Source: Rhodocyclales bacterium RIFCSPLOWO2_02_FULL_63_24
Lineage (GTDB): Bacteria; Pseudomonadota; Gammaproteobacteria; Burkholderiales; Rhodocyclaceae
NCBI GenBank assembly: GCA_001828935.1
Contig: MHZX01000027.1
Location: 12,296 to 62,612, forward strand
Reading direction: 5' to 3'
DNA length: 50,317 nt
In this document: positions 17,181 to 25,360 of the stretch, in pieces
Numbering within the stretch: position 1 is the first letter of the stretch
Layout of the letters: each line of letters begins with the position of its first letter
The notes under the pieces: model-generated
Database searches by the model: none
Told to the model about the DNA's origin: nothing
Seen by the model: only the letters and a program-made list of their open reading frames with translations
Program-made: the position numbers and the translations under genes

Positions 17181-17876
17181 ATGGACAAGTCGCAACGGCA
17201 GTTGCTGCTGGATCTCAAGCCCGAACAGCCGCCCACGCTGGACAACTTCGTGGTCGGCGCCAATACCGAGTTGGTGGCGCGTCTGCGCAGCCTCGGCGAC
17301 CCGCGCAGTTTCGAGGCCTTGTACCTGTGGGGGCCGCCCGGCTGCGGCAAGAGCCACCTGCTGGCAGCCACCGCGGAGGCCGCGCAGGCGCAACGGCCGC
17401 TGGTGTTTGTGCACGGCACGGAGGCCGGCACCGAATTTACGCTCGCCCCCGGCAGCCTGTTGGTGATCGACGACGTCGAGGAGCTGACGGCCGAGGCCCA
17501 GATCGCCCTGTTTCGCGCCTTCAATGCCGCGCGTTTTCTCGGCCTGGCCCTGTTGCTGGCCGGCAGCGAGCCGCCGCTGCGGCAGCAGTTGCGCGAAGAC
17601 CTGCGGACCCGCATCGGCCAGGCATTGATCTACGAAATCCAGTCGCTGTCGGATGAGGAAAAGGCGGCTGCCCTGCGCCGCCACGCCATCGAGCGCGGCA
17701 TGCTGATGGACGCCGGCGTGGTGCACTACCTGCTGCGCCACGGCCGCCGCGACCTGCCCTCGCTGATGGCCATGCTCAACAGCCTGGACCGCGCCTCGCT
17801 CGAACAGAAGCGCCCACCCACCCTGCCCCTGTTGCGCGAATTGATGCAGACCTCACTTGACCTGGACAAACCATGA
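17181..17876 (+). CDS. hda: DnaA regulatory inactivator Hda
   Basis: AAA+ protein that, bound to the beta clamp, stimulates hydrolysis of DnaA-ATP after initiation. A 231-residue protein with N-terminal MDKSQRQLLLDLKPEQPPTLDNFV (the QLxLxL-like clamp-binding motif and DnaA-like start), Walker A WGPPGCGKSHLLAA, Walker B LLVIDDVEEL and a C-terminal lid region. Length matches E. coli Hda. It directly follows perM, with which it is probably co-transcribed, and is followed by the HAD gene. Confidence 0.94.
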   Translation: MDKSQRQLLLDLKPEQPPTLDNFVVGANTELVARLRSLGDPRSFEALYLWGPPGCGKSHLLAATAEAAQAQRPLVFVHGTEAGTEFTLAPGSLLVIDDVEELTAEAQIALFRAFNAARFLGLALLLAGSEPPLRQQLREDLRTRIGQALIYEIQSLSDEEKAAALRRHAIERGMLMDAGVVHYLLRHGRRDLPSLMAMLNSLDRASLEQKRPPTLPLLRELMQTSLDLDKP

Positions 17877-17881
17877 ACGAC

Positions 17882-17916
17882 TTATCCCCCACCCCCTTCT
17901 CCAAGAGAAGGGATAA
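17882..17916 (+). repeat. Hairpin in the hda-HAD spacer
   Basis: Outer arms TTATCCC / GGGATAA enclose an inner CCCTTCTC-CAA-GAGAAGGG hairpin (the G run is shared between the two). With no T-tract it is more likely an RNA-stability element or small dispersed repeat than a strong terminator. It resembles the pyrimidine-rich REP-like units found inside pglX. Confidence 0.45.
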
Positions 17917-17979
17917 CCACGGCTCGCGATGCTCGCAGGCCATTGGAGCGGCTGCCTTGGGGCGGCCCGGCGGCAAGCC

Positions 17980-18645
17980 ATGAAACTCGCCCTGTTCGAC
18001 CTCGACAATACCCTCCTCGCCGGCGACTCCGATTTCGAGTGGGCGCAATTCCTCATCGGCAAGGGCGTGCTCGACCGCGAAGTGCACGAAGCGCGCAACT
18101 TGGAGTTCTACGAGCAATACAAGGCCGGCACGCTGGACATCCATGCCTTCCTCGATTTCCAGCTCGCCCCGCTGTCGCGCCATGCGCGCAGCGAACTCGA
18201 CGCCTGGCACCGCGAATTCATCGACACCCGCATCCGGCCGCTGATCAGCGCCGCGGCGCGCGTGCTGGTGGCGAAGCATGCCGCTGCCGGTGACCTGCTC
18301 GCCATCGTCACTGCCACCAACAGCTTCGTCACCGGACCCATCGCGCGCGAGTTCGACATCCCGCACCTGATCGCCACCATACCGGCACAGGAAAACGGCC
18401 GCTTCACCGGCCAGCCGCGCGGCACGCCGTCGTTCCGCGAAGGCAAGATCGTCCGCGTCGACGCCTGGCTCGAATCGCTCGGCCTGTGGCTGGGCAGTTT
18501 CGAACAAAGCTGGTTCTACAGCGACTCGCTCAACGACCTGCCCCTGCTGGAGAAGGTCACGCATCCAGTCGCGGTCGATGCCGACGCAACCCTGGCCCGC
18601 ATCGCTGCCCAGCGCGGTTGGCCGCAGATCACCCTGCGCGGCTAG
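17980..18645 (+). CDS. HAD-IB family phosphatase (SerB-like)
   Basis: A 221-residue haloacid dehalogenase-type phosphatase. Motif I FDLDNTLL (D7 nucleophile, D9), a helical cap, motif II in VTATNSF, a Lys in the FREGKIVRV region and motif IV SDSLNDLPLL. The subfamily IB pattern matches phosphoserine phosphatase-like proteins that often follow hda in Betaproteobacteria. The ATG at 17980 puts motif I at the N-terminus; the longer in-frame start has no conserved residues. Substrate unknown: phosphoserine, other phosphomonoesters or histidinol phosphate are all possible. Confidence 0.86.
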   Translation: MKLALFDLDNTLLAGDSDFEWAQFLIGKGVLDREVHEARNLEFYEQYKAGTLDIHAFLDFQLAPLSRHARSELDAWHREFIDTRIRPLISAAARVLVAKHAAAGDLLAIVTATNSFVTGPIAREFDIPHLIATIPAQENGRFTGQPRGTPSFREGKIVRVDAWLESLGLWLGSFEQSWFYSDSLNDLPLLEKVTHPVAVDADATLARIAAQRGWPQITLRG

Positions 18646-18708
18646 CGGGCACTCGCTAGGCGCCGCGGCCCTTGCCGCGCTTTTGCCAACAGCAAAGGTC
18701 GATTCGGG

Positions 18709-18714
18709 TATACT
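18709..18714 (+). promoter_or_regulatory. Candidate -10 box of tRNA-Ser
   Basis: TATACT lies about 46 bp before the tRNA 5' end. The nearest -35-like TTGCCA (18683-18688) is 20 bp away, longer than ideal. A G/C-rich stretch follows the box. Confidence 0.4.
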
Positions 18715-18760
18715 CCGCCCCCTGCAAACGGCGGCGAAGTTCGTGATCAACGCCGTTTTC

Positions 18761-18853
18761 GGAGACGTGGCCGAGTGGTCGAAGGCACGCCCCTGCTAAG
18801 GGCGCATCTGGGCAAAACCTGGATCCAGGGTTCGAATCCCTGCGTCTCCGCCA
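18761..18853 (+). tRNA. tRNA-Ser (anticodon GCT), island integration site
   Basis: Class II tRNA with acceptor arms GGAGACG / CGTCTCC, the long variable arm of serine tRNAs, T-loop GGTTCGAATCC and a CCA end encoded at 18851-18853. The anticodon GCT is at 18795-18797 in the loop CTGCTAA, reading AGC/AGU. It is complete and should be functional. From the anticodon stem onward its sequence forms the left att repeat, so the 3' two thirds were probably supplied by the island. Confidence 0.96.
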
Positions 18854-18857
18854 GAAC
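18788..18857. repeat. attL: left attachment repeat of the island
   Basis: 70 bp, identical to 49511-49580 at 69 of 70 positions with a constant offset of 30,723 bp. The single difference is 18795 (G) against 49518 (T), the first anticodon base. It covers the 3' part of tRNA-Ser plus GAAC beyond the CCA, the usual layout for tyrosine-recombinase integration into a tRNA gene. Confidence 0.95.
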
Positions 18858-18862
18858 GTGAA

Positions 18863-18896
18863 AACCCGCACAGCGCAAGGCTGTGCGGGTTTTTTA
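18863..18896 (+). terminator. Intrinsic terminator after tRNA-Ser (island copy)
   Basis: A perfect 12-bp stem, AACCCGCACAGC / GCTGTGCGGGTT, with a 5-nt loop followed by a T run. It lies just inside the left island end and ends the reconstituted tRNA transcript. A similar terminator lies at 49585-49622. Confidence 0.88.
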
Positions 18897-18948
18897 CTTT
18901 TATGCCATTTCAATCCAAGGTAACGTGATGTTCCTGACTATTCTCGCC

Positions 18949-19020
18949 ACGGGGACAATCATTGTCCCCGTATTGTCCCCGTTGTACCCTGCTCTTATCC
19001 TCGTTTTCCGTCCCCGTTTT
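18949..19020. promoter_or_regulatory. Left cluster of GTCCCCGT motifs (candidate integrase arm sites)
   Basis: ACGGGGACAAT (18949-18959) faces ATTGTCCCCGT (18961-18971), which is repeated directly at 18972-18982; GTCCCCGTTTT follows at 19010-19020. The same core occurs twice beside the integrase start at the other end (49421-49441). Arm-type sites of tyrosine integrases are short repeats of this kind near each att core. The rest of 18897-19256 holds no gene I can support. Confidence 0.55.
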
Positions 19021-19256
19021 GTCTCAGCTCAGCCGACTGTGCCGTAGCTGCAAAGGACCCAGGGCTATCCGGAATTGGTGACTGATGTCGGCTTTGGGGC
19101 GATGAAGGCGGGGGGGCAGTGACTCAATTCACCACTTTGCTAGTGGCGGATCGGGCATGAGGGTCGGCCCGCGTTTCCCGATTATGTCGGCACGGATAGC
19201 TTGGTTTTGGCCGTCTGATCGGCGAAAATGTGCCACCCATCTGCGCTCCCGTCATC

Positions 19257-19778
19257 ATGTCCCAAAAGATCCCGAAAGCCATGGCCGAGAAGTTCGCCGC
19301 CATCACAATCTTGGTCGACGCCTTCGCCGCGCAGCATCTCAACGAAGAATATCGCCAGGCGATTCACCAGGTCGTTGGAGCCTTGGCACGAAAGCGACCG
19401 TCACCATTGGTGAGAGGCAAGGAAAATGTTTGGGCGGCGGCTGCCGTTCATGCCGTGGGCAGGGTCAATTTCCTTGACGATCCCTCGCAAACCCCGCACT
19501 GCAAATCGAAGCTCATCTACCAGCATTTCGGCGTCGGAGAAAGCACCGGGCAGGCCAAGTCCAAGGAAATCCGCGACTTACTCAAGATGGGCCCGATGTC
19601 TCCCGAATGGACCTTGCCCAGTCGACTGTCCAGTAATCCCTTGGCGTGGATGGTTCAGGTGAATGGCCTGATTGTCGATGTTCGCGGCCTGCCCATCGAA
19701 TTGCAACGAGTGGCCTTTGCCAAGGGCCTGATCCCCTTTGTTCCCGCTGAGCAAGATGAAAATGAAAAGACCGCATGA
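19257..19778 (+). CDS. DUF6398 domain protein
   Basis: A 173-residue protein from MSQKIPKAMAEKF, with conserved-looking stretches YRQAIHQVVGALARKRPSPL, GKENVWAAAAVHAVGRVNFL, YQHFGVGESTGQAKSKEIRDLL and a C-terminal WMVQVNGLIVDVRGLP. The part from YQHFGVGESTGQAKSKEI looks like a small helix-turn-helix. I match it to DUF6398 from memory; no function is known. It is first of four tightly coupled genes, with an ATGA overlap to the next. The start is uncertain: an in-frame ATG at 19230 would add nine residues, and neither has a clear RBS. Confidence 0.7.
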   Translation: MSQKIPKAMAEKFAAITILVDAFAAQHLNEEYRQAIHQVVGALARKRPSPLVRGKENVWAAAAVHAVGRVNFLDDPSQTPHCKSKLIYQHFGVGESTGQAKSKEIRDLLKMGPMSPEWTLPSRLSSNPLAWMVQVNGLIVDVRGLPIELQRVAFAKGLIPFVPAEQDENEKTA

Positions 19779-20284
19779 GCCGAATTCCGCGTAATGCGTT
19801 GCTTCAAGCCGTCGCCGCAGTCAAGGCCATGGATGACAAGCAGAAAGAACTGCTTGCCGATGAACTGTTTCGCGTTCAACCGAACCTGCTCGGTTCCGCG
19901 CTCGTCCTCGCGCGGCTGGGCGTATCGATGGACAAGGTTGGCTTTGCACTCGACATGCTGTTCATTTGCTTTCGGGCCATGAAGGAATCCGGCCTGACGT
20001 GGCCCGTCATTACCGAAGATGAACTGGACCGTCAATCGCAGCGCTTTGTCGGCATCGTCAAATTTGGCAGTGACCTGGCCGAAAGCCTGCGAAACCAGTC
20101 GATCCAACAGTACGTTGAAGATCATCCTGAGAAAGACTTGCTGGCCTATGTTCAGATGGAGACCATGAGCTGGCTGAAGCGCGTTGTCACGGAAGAAACC
20201 GACAAGTACGTGATACTGGCGGTTTGGAATTTCGTGAACTGCATCGCCTTCGTTTCGATGAAGCAGCCGTCGCCTGCGAGGTAA
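19775..20284 (+). CDS. Hypothetical helical protein in DUF6398 operon
   Basis: A 169-residue protein that I do not recognise. It is mostly helical, with hydrophobic stretches [12 protein letters not shown] and [13 protein letters not shown] that are too short and interrupted for clear membrane spans, and a C-terminal [16 protein letters not shown] that might be one. Its ATG overlaps the DUF6398 stop by 4 bp, which strongly suggests coupled expression. About 40 bp separate it from the UPF0149/SEC-C gene. Confidence 0.65.
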   Translation: MSRIPRNALLQAVAAVKAMDDKQKELLADELFRVQPNLLGSALVLARLGVSMDKVGFALDMLFICFRAMKESGLTWPVITEDELDRQSQRFVGIVKFGSDLAESLRNQSIQQYVEDHPEKDLLAYVQMETMSWLKRVVTEETDKYVILAVWNFVNCIAFVSMKQPSPAR

Positions 20285-20322
20285 CTCTGCGGAATCCCCT
20301 TCGCATCGAATGCCCGCTACAG

Positions 20323-21312
20323 ATGACTGAACCCGACGACTCACCACGCTACTCACCGCTCTGTCAATCCATGACGCGGGATGGCAAGACCGTTCAGGTC
20401 GACATATACGGAGACGGCGAAGGCGGCTGGCTCCTGGAAGTAATCGATGAATACGGCAACTCCAGCGTATGGGATGATCCTTTTGCGACCGACCAAGGCG
20501 CACTCGACGAGGTGCTGAAGACCATCAGTGAGGAAGGAATAGACTCGCTGATCGGCTCGCCGTCGGAGAGGCTTCCGATGACCGTGCTGAATCAGTCCCT
20601 CTCAGAGGCCGAGCTTGTCGAACTTGACGAGTTTCTTGGCAGCGAGGCGAATGAAGATACGGCGATGGATGTCTCGACGCTGGAGGGCTTCCTGACCGCC
20701 ATCGCCATTGGCCCCCGCATGGTACCTCCCTCTGAATGGCTACCTTGGGTGTGGGACCTCGAAGAGGGGAAGGCTGAGGCTGACTTCGAGAACGAAGCGC
20801 AAGCGAGCCAGACCATGTCGCTCATCCTGCGGCTCTACAACTCCGTGAATACCACGTTCAACACTGACCCGGCCTCGTTCGAGCCGATCTTCTGGCGGGC
20901 AATTCAATGGGGTGCCGCCGAGTGGAGTGAAGGCTTCATTACCGGCTTCATGTTCAACGAAGATGCGTGGAGCCTGCTATCCATTGGGCAGCCGACATGG
21001 TTCACGCCGTTCTTTCGACTCGGTACCGACGAGGGTATCGACCTTACCAAGAGCGGTGGCGATGCCGAGAGATGGATGAACGAAATCGAACCCTCCCTCG
21101 TGAGAATCCACGCCTATTGGAAAGAGAAGCGCGTCAACCAACCGGCTGCACTGCTCAGCGACGACTATCACCATCGCGGCAGGCAGAAGGAGTTCCCGCA
21201 GGTCGTTCGCGGCGGCCCGAAAATCGGACGTAACGAACCCTGCCCCTGCGGTAGCGGCAAGAAGTTCAAGAAGTGCTGCGGCGCGAACGGCGCTCCGCCG
21301 ACGGTGCACTGA
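20323..21312 (+). CDS. UPF0149 (YecA-like) protein with C-terminal SEC-C zinc motif
   Basis: A 329-residue protein in three parts: an N-terminal region ([20 protein letters not shown], about residues 20-80), a UPF0149 domain (about 85-230; [36 protein letters not shown]) and a C-terminal SEC-C motif [20 protein letters not shown], which binds zinc. SEC-C tails occur in SecA and many adaptor-like proteins. The ATG at 20323 is chosen because the longer frame overlaps the previous gene. Its TGA shares a base with the next ATG (TGATG). Function unknown. Confidence 0.82.
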   Translation: MTEPDDSPRYSPLCQSMTRDGKTVQVDIYGDGEGGWLLEVIDEYGNSSVWDDPFATDQGALDEVLKTISEEGIDSLIGSPSERLPMTVLNQSLSEAELVELDEFLGSEANEDTAMDVSTLEGFLTAIAIGPRMVPPSEWLPWVWDLEEGKAEADFENEAQASQTMSLILRLYNSVNTTFNTDPASFEPIFWRAIQWGAAEWSEGFITGFMFNEDAWSLLSIGQPTWFTPFFRLGTDEGIDLTKSGGDAERWMNEIEPSLVRIHAYWKEKRVNQPAALLSDDYHHRGRQKEFPQVVRGGPKIGRNEPCPCGSGKKFKKCCGANGAPPTVH

Positions 21313-21683
21313 TGGTCAAGCACGTGAAAGAGGACGAAGCTCGCGAGCACCGCATTGCCATGGAGGCTGTTGTTGATGCTTACGACGAGATCGAACGGGC
21401 CATGGGCTGGTACTACTATCTGGAAGGGAAACTGGCTGTCCCTTTCAAAGCCCGTTGCAAGGCCAGGCGTGCCATTTCTCCGCTCAAGGTGGGGCAAGTG
21501 GTAGACGTATTGGGCATGGCTCCCGAAGAGGAATGTGAGTCGGAAATGTTCGTCATGATCAGCCATGGCGACGATTCCCTTGCCGTACCGCTGGCGCAGC
21601 TGGAGTCCATGTCAAAGGATCAGGACACCAAGGAGGCTGTCGGCGACTGGCACTATTGGCTCGCCCAGGGCTACCAGTTTTAA
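21312..21683 (+). CDS. CcbP-like calcium-binding protein
   Basis: A 123-residue acidic protein matching, from memory, the calcium-binding family typified by cyanobacterial CcbP: AMEAVVDAYDEIERAMGWYYYLE, FKARCKARRAISPLKVGQVVDVLGMAPEEECE, then MFVMISHGDDSLAVPLAQL and a closing DWHYWLAQGY. CcbP sequesters Ca2+ in Anabaena; whether this protein binds calcium in vivo is inference. It is last of the operon, coupled by TGATG. Confidence 0.8.
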   Translation: MVKHVKEDEAREHRIAMEAVVDAYDEIERAMGWYYYLEGKLAVPFKARCKARRAISPLKVGQVVDVLGMAPEEECESEMFVMISHGDDSLAVPLAQLESMSKDQDTKEAVGDWHYWLAQGYQF

Positions 21684-21876
21684 GCCACGCGATAACGCTG
21701 CGCTGCAAGTCTGGATAAGCGCTAAGTTCCTTGCGCAGCGGAACCCACGCTGAATTGTTCGAGTAATTTTACGGACCTCGTCATACCTCAAATGGGTCTC
21801 CTGCGGGCTCCGAAACGTGCCGGTTTTGTGCGCTTATAGCCCTCAATTTCGCAATTGAATTTCGTAGCATGGAGGA

Positions 21877-22161
21877 ATGGAATCATCGAACCTCCCGCTG
21901 CTTCTGACGATCGGCCAAGCCGCGGCCCTCGTGGGCTTTGCGCCGAAGACATTGGCGAAATGGCTCTATGGTTATCGACCCGCACCGGCGGGATGGCCCT
22001 CGCCGGTCAAGGCCGGGCGATCCGTCAGATATCGGCGTGTCGATATCGAGTCATGGGTTGACGGCCTCGGCGGCCCCTCTTTGGGCGTCACGGAAACCAT
22101 TGCCCAAGCCGCTTCACCACCACGGCGCCGCGGCCGACCCAAAAAAGAAGCTGCGAAGTGA
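21877..22161 (+). CDS. AlpA/excisionase-like HTH protein with AT-hook-like tail
   Basis: A 94-residue DNA-binding protein: a MerR/AlpA-type winged helix-turn-helix (LTIGQAAALVGFAPKTLAKWL, then VKAGRSVRYRRVDIESWVDGL) and a basic RRRGRPKK tail like an AT-hook. Proteins of this kind regulate integrase or excision genes of islands and prophages. It overlaps the next gene by GTGA. The 193 bp upstream (21684-21876) holds no gene and probably its promoter. A reading frame at 49849-50166 encodes a related C-terminus. Confidence 0.78.
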   Translation: MESSNLPLLLTIGQAAALVGFAPKTLAKWLYGYRPAPAGWPSPVKAGRSVRYRRVDIESWVDGLGGPSLGVTETIAQAASPPRRRGRPKKEAAK

Positions 22162-23114
22162 GGGCATCCCGTATTCCTCACCCGCTGGGCGGCCGCTTCA
22201 TTCAGGTGTGGGAATGGGCAGTCCGAACCATCGGCCGAGACGCCGCGATAGTCATGGCTGAAATCGATTTCCTGGACAGAGCACAGGACACGCCCGGCCG
22301 ACCTGTTGCCTCGCGTGCACGCATCCTTGCTGACCTTGAGGGCCTGGTGGGAAGAAACTCCGTCGATAATGCCTTGCGGATATTGGTCGAAGCCGGCTGG
22401 CTCAAGCGCCATGAGCGGCGAACGCTTGGGCCATTCAACATTCAGCGATCCTATGAGTTCTCCCTCGATGCTGTCGCGATAGCTGCCTCCCTCGGCCACA
22501 GCATGATGAACTCGGACTCCGGCGATCCCGACGTCCCGATTTCGGAAAGCCGGCAATCCCCAAATCGGGACCAGAGCCGAAACCCGATCAGGGAGCCCCT
22601 AGAAAGGAAAGAAGAAGAGAAAGAAGCAGCAGTATCCAGCAAGCGTCAGATAGTTGCTGCTGCATCTGGCCACTTCTCCTCCATCCAAGGCAAGCGCCGT
22701 CGCAAGCGGCCGAGTGGCATCGTCACATGGGTCCCGGAGGATGAAGAAGAAGCCTTGCGAATCGAAGCGGTGGCCTCTCACGAAGACATAGTCAAAGCCA
22801 TAGCAAGGCTATGTCGCAATGAGAAGCAACCGGTGCCAGGTATGGTAGCCATTGAACTCGAACGCATGACCGAAGAAGTTCAATTGGCGCAACTTCGATC
22901 CAAAGCCGAAGACCGCCACCAGTTGGCGCTCAACGCAAAGCCAGCGGATGATGTATCGGCCTTCGAGATAGGTATCAAGTTGATGCCGAGCGCCATTCGC
23001 AGAAGTGTACGAGCCCGTCGGTCCGATGCCCAACAGGATTTGGATGCCAATACTATTTTGCGAAAGGAATCGGCGGATCCTCTGCCCTCCCCAGCCAACC
23101 CCACAATACCTTGA
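22158..23114 (+). CDS. Winged-helix-like hypothetical protein of the mobile element
   Basis: A 318-residue protein starting with GTG at 22158 and overlapping the AlpA-like gene by GTGA. Residues about 10-110 (WEWAVRTIGRDAAIVMAEIDFLDRAQ; RILADLEGLVGRNSVDNALRILVEAGWLKRHERRTLG) look like a winged helix. A charged Lys/Glu linker and a helical C-terminal half follow. The layout resembles replication or regulatory proteins of mobile islands, but I cannot name a family. Its 3' end overlaps the convergent 96-residue gene by 62 bp. Confidence 0.65.
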   Translation: MRASRIPHPLGGRFIQVWEWAVRTIGRDAAIVMAEIDFLDRAQDTPGRPVASRARILADLEGLVGRNSVDNALRILVEAGWLKRHERRTLGPFNIQRSYEFSLDAVAIAASLGHSMMNSDSGDPDVPISESRQSPNRDQSRNPIREPLERKEEEKEAAVSSKRQIVAAASGHFSSIQGKRRRKRPSGIVTWVPEDEEEALRIEAVASHEDIVKAIARLCRNEKQPVPGMVAIELERMTEEVQLAQLRSKAEDRHQLALNAKPADDVSAFEIGIKLMPSAIRRSVRARRSDAQQDLDANTILRKESADPLPSPANPTIP

Positions 23115-23343
23115 GCGCGAGCCAGTAAGCATAGGCCGTGGCCGGCGCCATGTCCCGATGCGCCTTCCAGTAGTCGATGACCTGCCGCTTGCCGACTTGA
23201 GCGAGCCCGGTCAGTTGGAACTGCGCCTGCATCCAGTCGACCACGATGACCAACCGGTCCACCTGCTGGCGCCGGTTGGTTTTCCCGCCATGGGCGACAT
23301 ACACGTGCGCCCGTCGCCGAACCTGATCAGCCAAGGTAGGCAT
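23053..23343 (-). CDS. 96-residue SAM-like core-binding-domain protein beside integrase
   Basis: A small basic protein (MPTLADQVRRRAHVYVAHGGK), whose RQVIDYWKAHRDMAPATAYAYWLALKVLWGWLG segment resembles the N-terminal SAM-like core-binding domain of tyrosine recombinases, but with no catalytic domain. Its ATG lies inside the 3' end of the integrase gene (17-bp overlap), so the two are coupled. It may be an accessory DNA-binding partner of that integrase; this is inference. Confidence 0.55.
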   Translation of the reverse strand: MPTLADQVRRRAHVYVAHGGKTNRRQQVDRLVIVVDWMQAQFQLTGLAQVGKRQVIDYWKAHRDMAPATAYAYWLALKVLWGWLGRAEDPPIPFAK

Positions 23344-24271
23344 TGGAAACTTCGACGCGGTTATGGCCGAGTTCCTGGGCAATCTGGGCGCGCACCGCCT
23401 GATCTCGCTCTTTGGCCTCCGACACATGTATCTGGAGCTGGAGGGCCAGCCACTCGTGATGCGGATCGCCATGCGGGATGCCGGCCATGACCGGGCACTC
23501 GGCGCCCATCTGCCATTTGTAGCGCAGGCAGGCATAGGTATGGCGCTCGCGGTGAAAGCGGATGGCGAGTGCCGTCGCGATCCGGTAGCAGTGGCGGCGG
23601 AACTCGGCATAGGTCATGTCCGGGGGAACCAGCGAGTGATGCCTTCCCTGGTAGGCTTTAGCCGCACGAAGGATTTGCGTCTGCGCGCTCGTACATATCG
23701 GGATCTCCCGCCGACGGCCCCCTTTCGTGCCATTGATGACCGGCAGTATCTGCGCAGCGATATAGGCGTCGGCATCGCGCGAATCGAATTTCGCCGACTC
23801 CTCGAAGCGCAGTCCATAGGCCCGCTGCAACCGAAGCAAAATCTTGGTCAGCTTGTCGACGTTGGACAGCCAGTTGAAATGCTCGTTGGTGCTTACGACC
23901 TGGCTATCCATGGCGATGCCGGTGCGTAATGGAATACCGCAGTCGCGGGTGGGTGACACGGACACATGGCGATCGCCCCGGGCGATCTCGAGAACGCGGT
24001 TCACGGCACTGACATAATTCTGTGCGGTGGCCGGCTCCAGATCGCCATCATCGACCCGGTCCGACAGCGACTGACCATAGGCAATGACGACGTCGACCGT
24101 AATGATCTCCATGCGGCCGATGGCATGGTGTTCCCGGACATAGTCCACAAACAGGTTCCAGCGATCAGCCATGGTGTCGATGCTCGAGAACGAGCGCATC
24201 CCTTCTTCCAGTGCGACGCGGCCGGCGGCCTTCATGTCACGAGTACCAAGATCGAAGTTACGGCTTCCCAT
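23327..24271 (-). CDS. Second tyrosine recombinase (integrase-domain protein)
   Basis: A 314-residue protein with an N-terminal core-binding region (IDTMADRWNLFVDYVREH; ATAQNYVSAVNRVLEIA) and a catalytic domain with Arg in YGLRFEESAKF, HTYACLRYKW in box II and LGHNRVEVSNAYLG carrying the last His and the Tyr nucleophile. It looks complete. The ATG at 24271 has AAGGAG seven bases upstream, deciding the start over 24292. It belongs to an integrase family of mobile elements distinct from the right-end integrase, so it may move something inside this island or be left from an earlier element. A six-unit 9-bp repeat lies 43 bp upstream. Confidence 0.82.
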   Translation of the reverse strand: MGSRNFDLGTRDMKAAGRVALEEGMRSFSSIDTMADRWNLFVDYVREHHAIGRMEIITVDVVIAYGQSLSDRVDDGDLEPATAQNYVSAVNRVLEIARGDRHVSVSPTRDCGIPLRTGIAMDSQVVSTNEHFNWLSNVDKLTKILLRLQRAYGLRFEESAKFDSRDADAYIAAQILPVINGTKGGRRREIPICTSAQTQILRAAKAYQGRHHSLVPPDMTYAEFRRHCYRIATALAIRFHRERHTYACLRYKWQMGAECPVMAGIPHGDPHHEWLALQLQIHVSEAKERDQAVRAQIAQELGHNRVEVSNAYLG

Positions 24272-24313
24272 AGATATCTCCTTGATTGGCATGGGGTGGT
24301 GAATGACGAAATT

Positions 24314-24367
24314 CGAGTGCTACGGGTGAGTCGGGTGCAACGGGTAATGCAGGTGAAATGGGTGTAG
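24314..24367. repeat. Six tandem 9-bp repeats upstream of the second integrase
   Basis: Units of nine bases with core CGGGTG or close variants (CGAGTGCTA, CGGGTGAGT, CGGGTGCAA, CGGGTAATG, CAGGTGAAA, TGGGTGTAG). The spacing is exact, although units vary at up to five positions. Placed between the start of the integrase and the gene-poor region, they could be operator or recombinase-binding sites. Confidence 0.7.
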
Positions 24368-25175
24368 CGGACTGACCGCCGTGAGGAATTCCCGGGCCTG
24401 CCGCAAGACCGAAGTCGAGTGGTGAGTGTTGGTTTCACGCGCTGCGGGCGCGGATGCCGTGCAGGCAGGCCATGGGGAAGGCGCTGACCAGAAGTGGCCA
24501 GCGGCATGTCGTATCCAGCGTCGTCGTCCTACGGGCTGCCGGTCGTGGCAGGCAGGCTCACCAGGCGTGAGCGAGCTGTAGGCCCATCCTCGGTCGATGA
24601 CGGGACAATTTGTAGGGTGTCACGCGTTTTCACGCGGCACCGGCCTGTCGGAAACCCGCATTGCGCAAGGCTTCCGGTGTTACTTTCGCTGCCCGTCTCT
24701 GTTCAGAGGGGAAGCTTCAAAAATGCAGACGAGCGCCCGCCCGACTGCTTATCTACTGCACAGGGTTGCCCCTGACACTCTCAAGATGCTGCTCAAATAT
24801 CGCGCACGCCCTGCGCCGCGATTGTTCACGTGTTGCCTTAATGCTGATTATTTCCTCTCCCCAGCTAGGAAAGCCACGTCAAGGCTGCGGCGGGCACAGA
24901 TGCGATGAGGATGGTAGCAATCGCGATCACGATTTTGGCGGCGAAAAAGAAACTTTTCGGGCGCAATTCGGGATGCCGTATCGGTCGATCTGTGGCGAGG
25001 TTTCCTGGAGTTGGACTGCAGGTCGACAGCGTTTCGGCAATACTTCAATTTGGCATGATGGGTACACTGGCGGTGGACTGGCGGTCGACACATTTGGGAC
25101 CGGTTTCGCATCCGGCTTGAATCCGCCAAGCCATGATGGAAATCAGGCAACTCAAACAGTTGATTGAGGAGATCG

Positions 25176-25199
25176 CCAAAGCAGGAATACCTGCTTTGG
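25176..25199. repeat. Perfect 10-bp inverted repeat upstream of BREX
   Basis: CCAAAGCAGG, loop AATA, CCTGCTTTGG. There is no T-tract, so it is more likely an operator or RNA hairpin than a terminator. It lies about 290 bp before brxA and could be where a regulator acts on the BREX promoter. Confidence 0.6.
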
Positions 25200-25330
25200 G
25201 GTGGCCTGGATTTTCTCTACCAGAAAGCCGCCGCTGGCCGTTAAGCCAAGGGAAAGACGTAATACAGATTCTGTCAGGAAATCGAAGGCCAAAAAAGGTC
25301 ATTGGACTGGGGTATGGAGGCCAAAGATAC

Positions 25331-25360
25331 TTGGGTTCGCGCGGTTGAAATGCCTATACT
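25331..25360 (+). promoter_or_regulatory. Candidate BREX promoter
   Basis: TTGGGT (25331-25336) and TATACT (25355-25360) with an 18-bp spacer would give a 5' leader of about 120 nt before brxA. An AT-rich TATAAAAT at 25482-25489 is too close to the GTG to serve as its promoter. Confidence 0.35.

Noticed and set aside
24494..24775. 93-codon plus-strand frame in the BREX upstream region
   Set aside because: No RBS, no recognisable family, amino-acid mix resembles random GC-rich DNA.
25133..25348. 71-codon frame starting MMEIRQLKQLIEEIAK
   Set aside because: The first 20 residues look helical and coding-like, but the rest does not, and a hairpin lies inside; too weak to call a gene.
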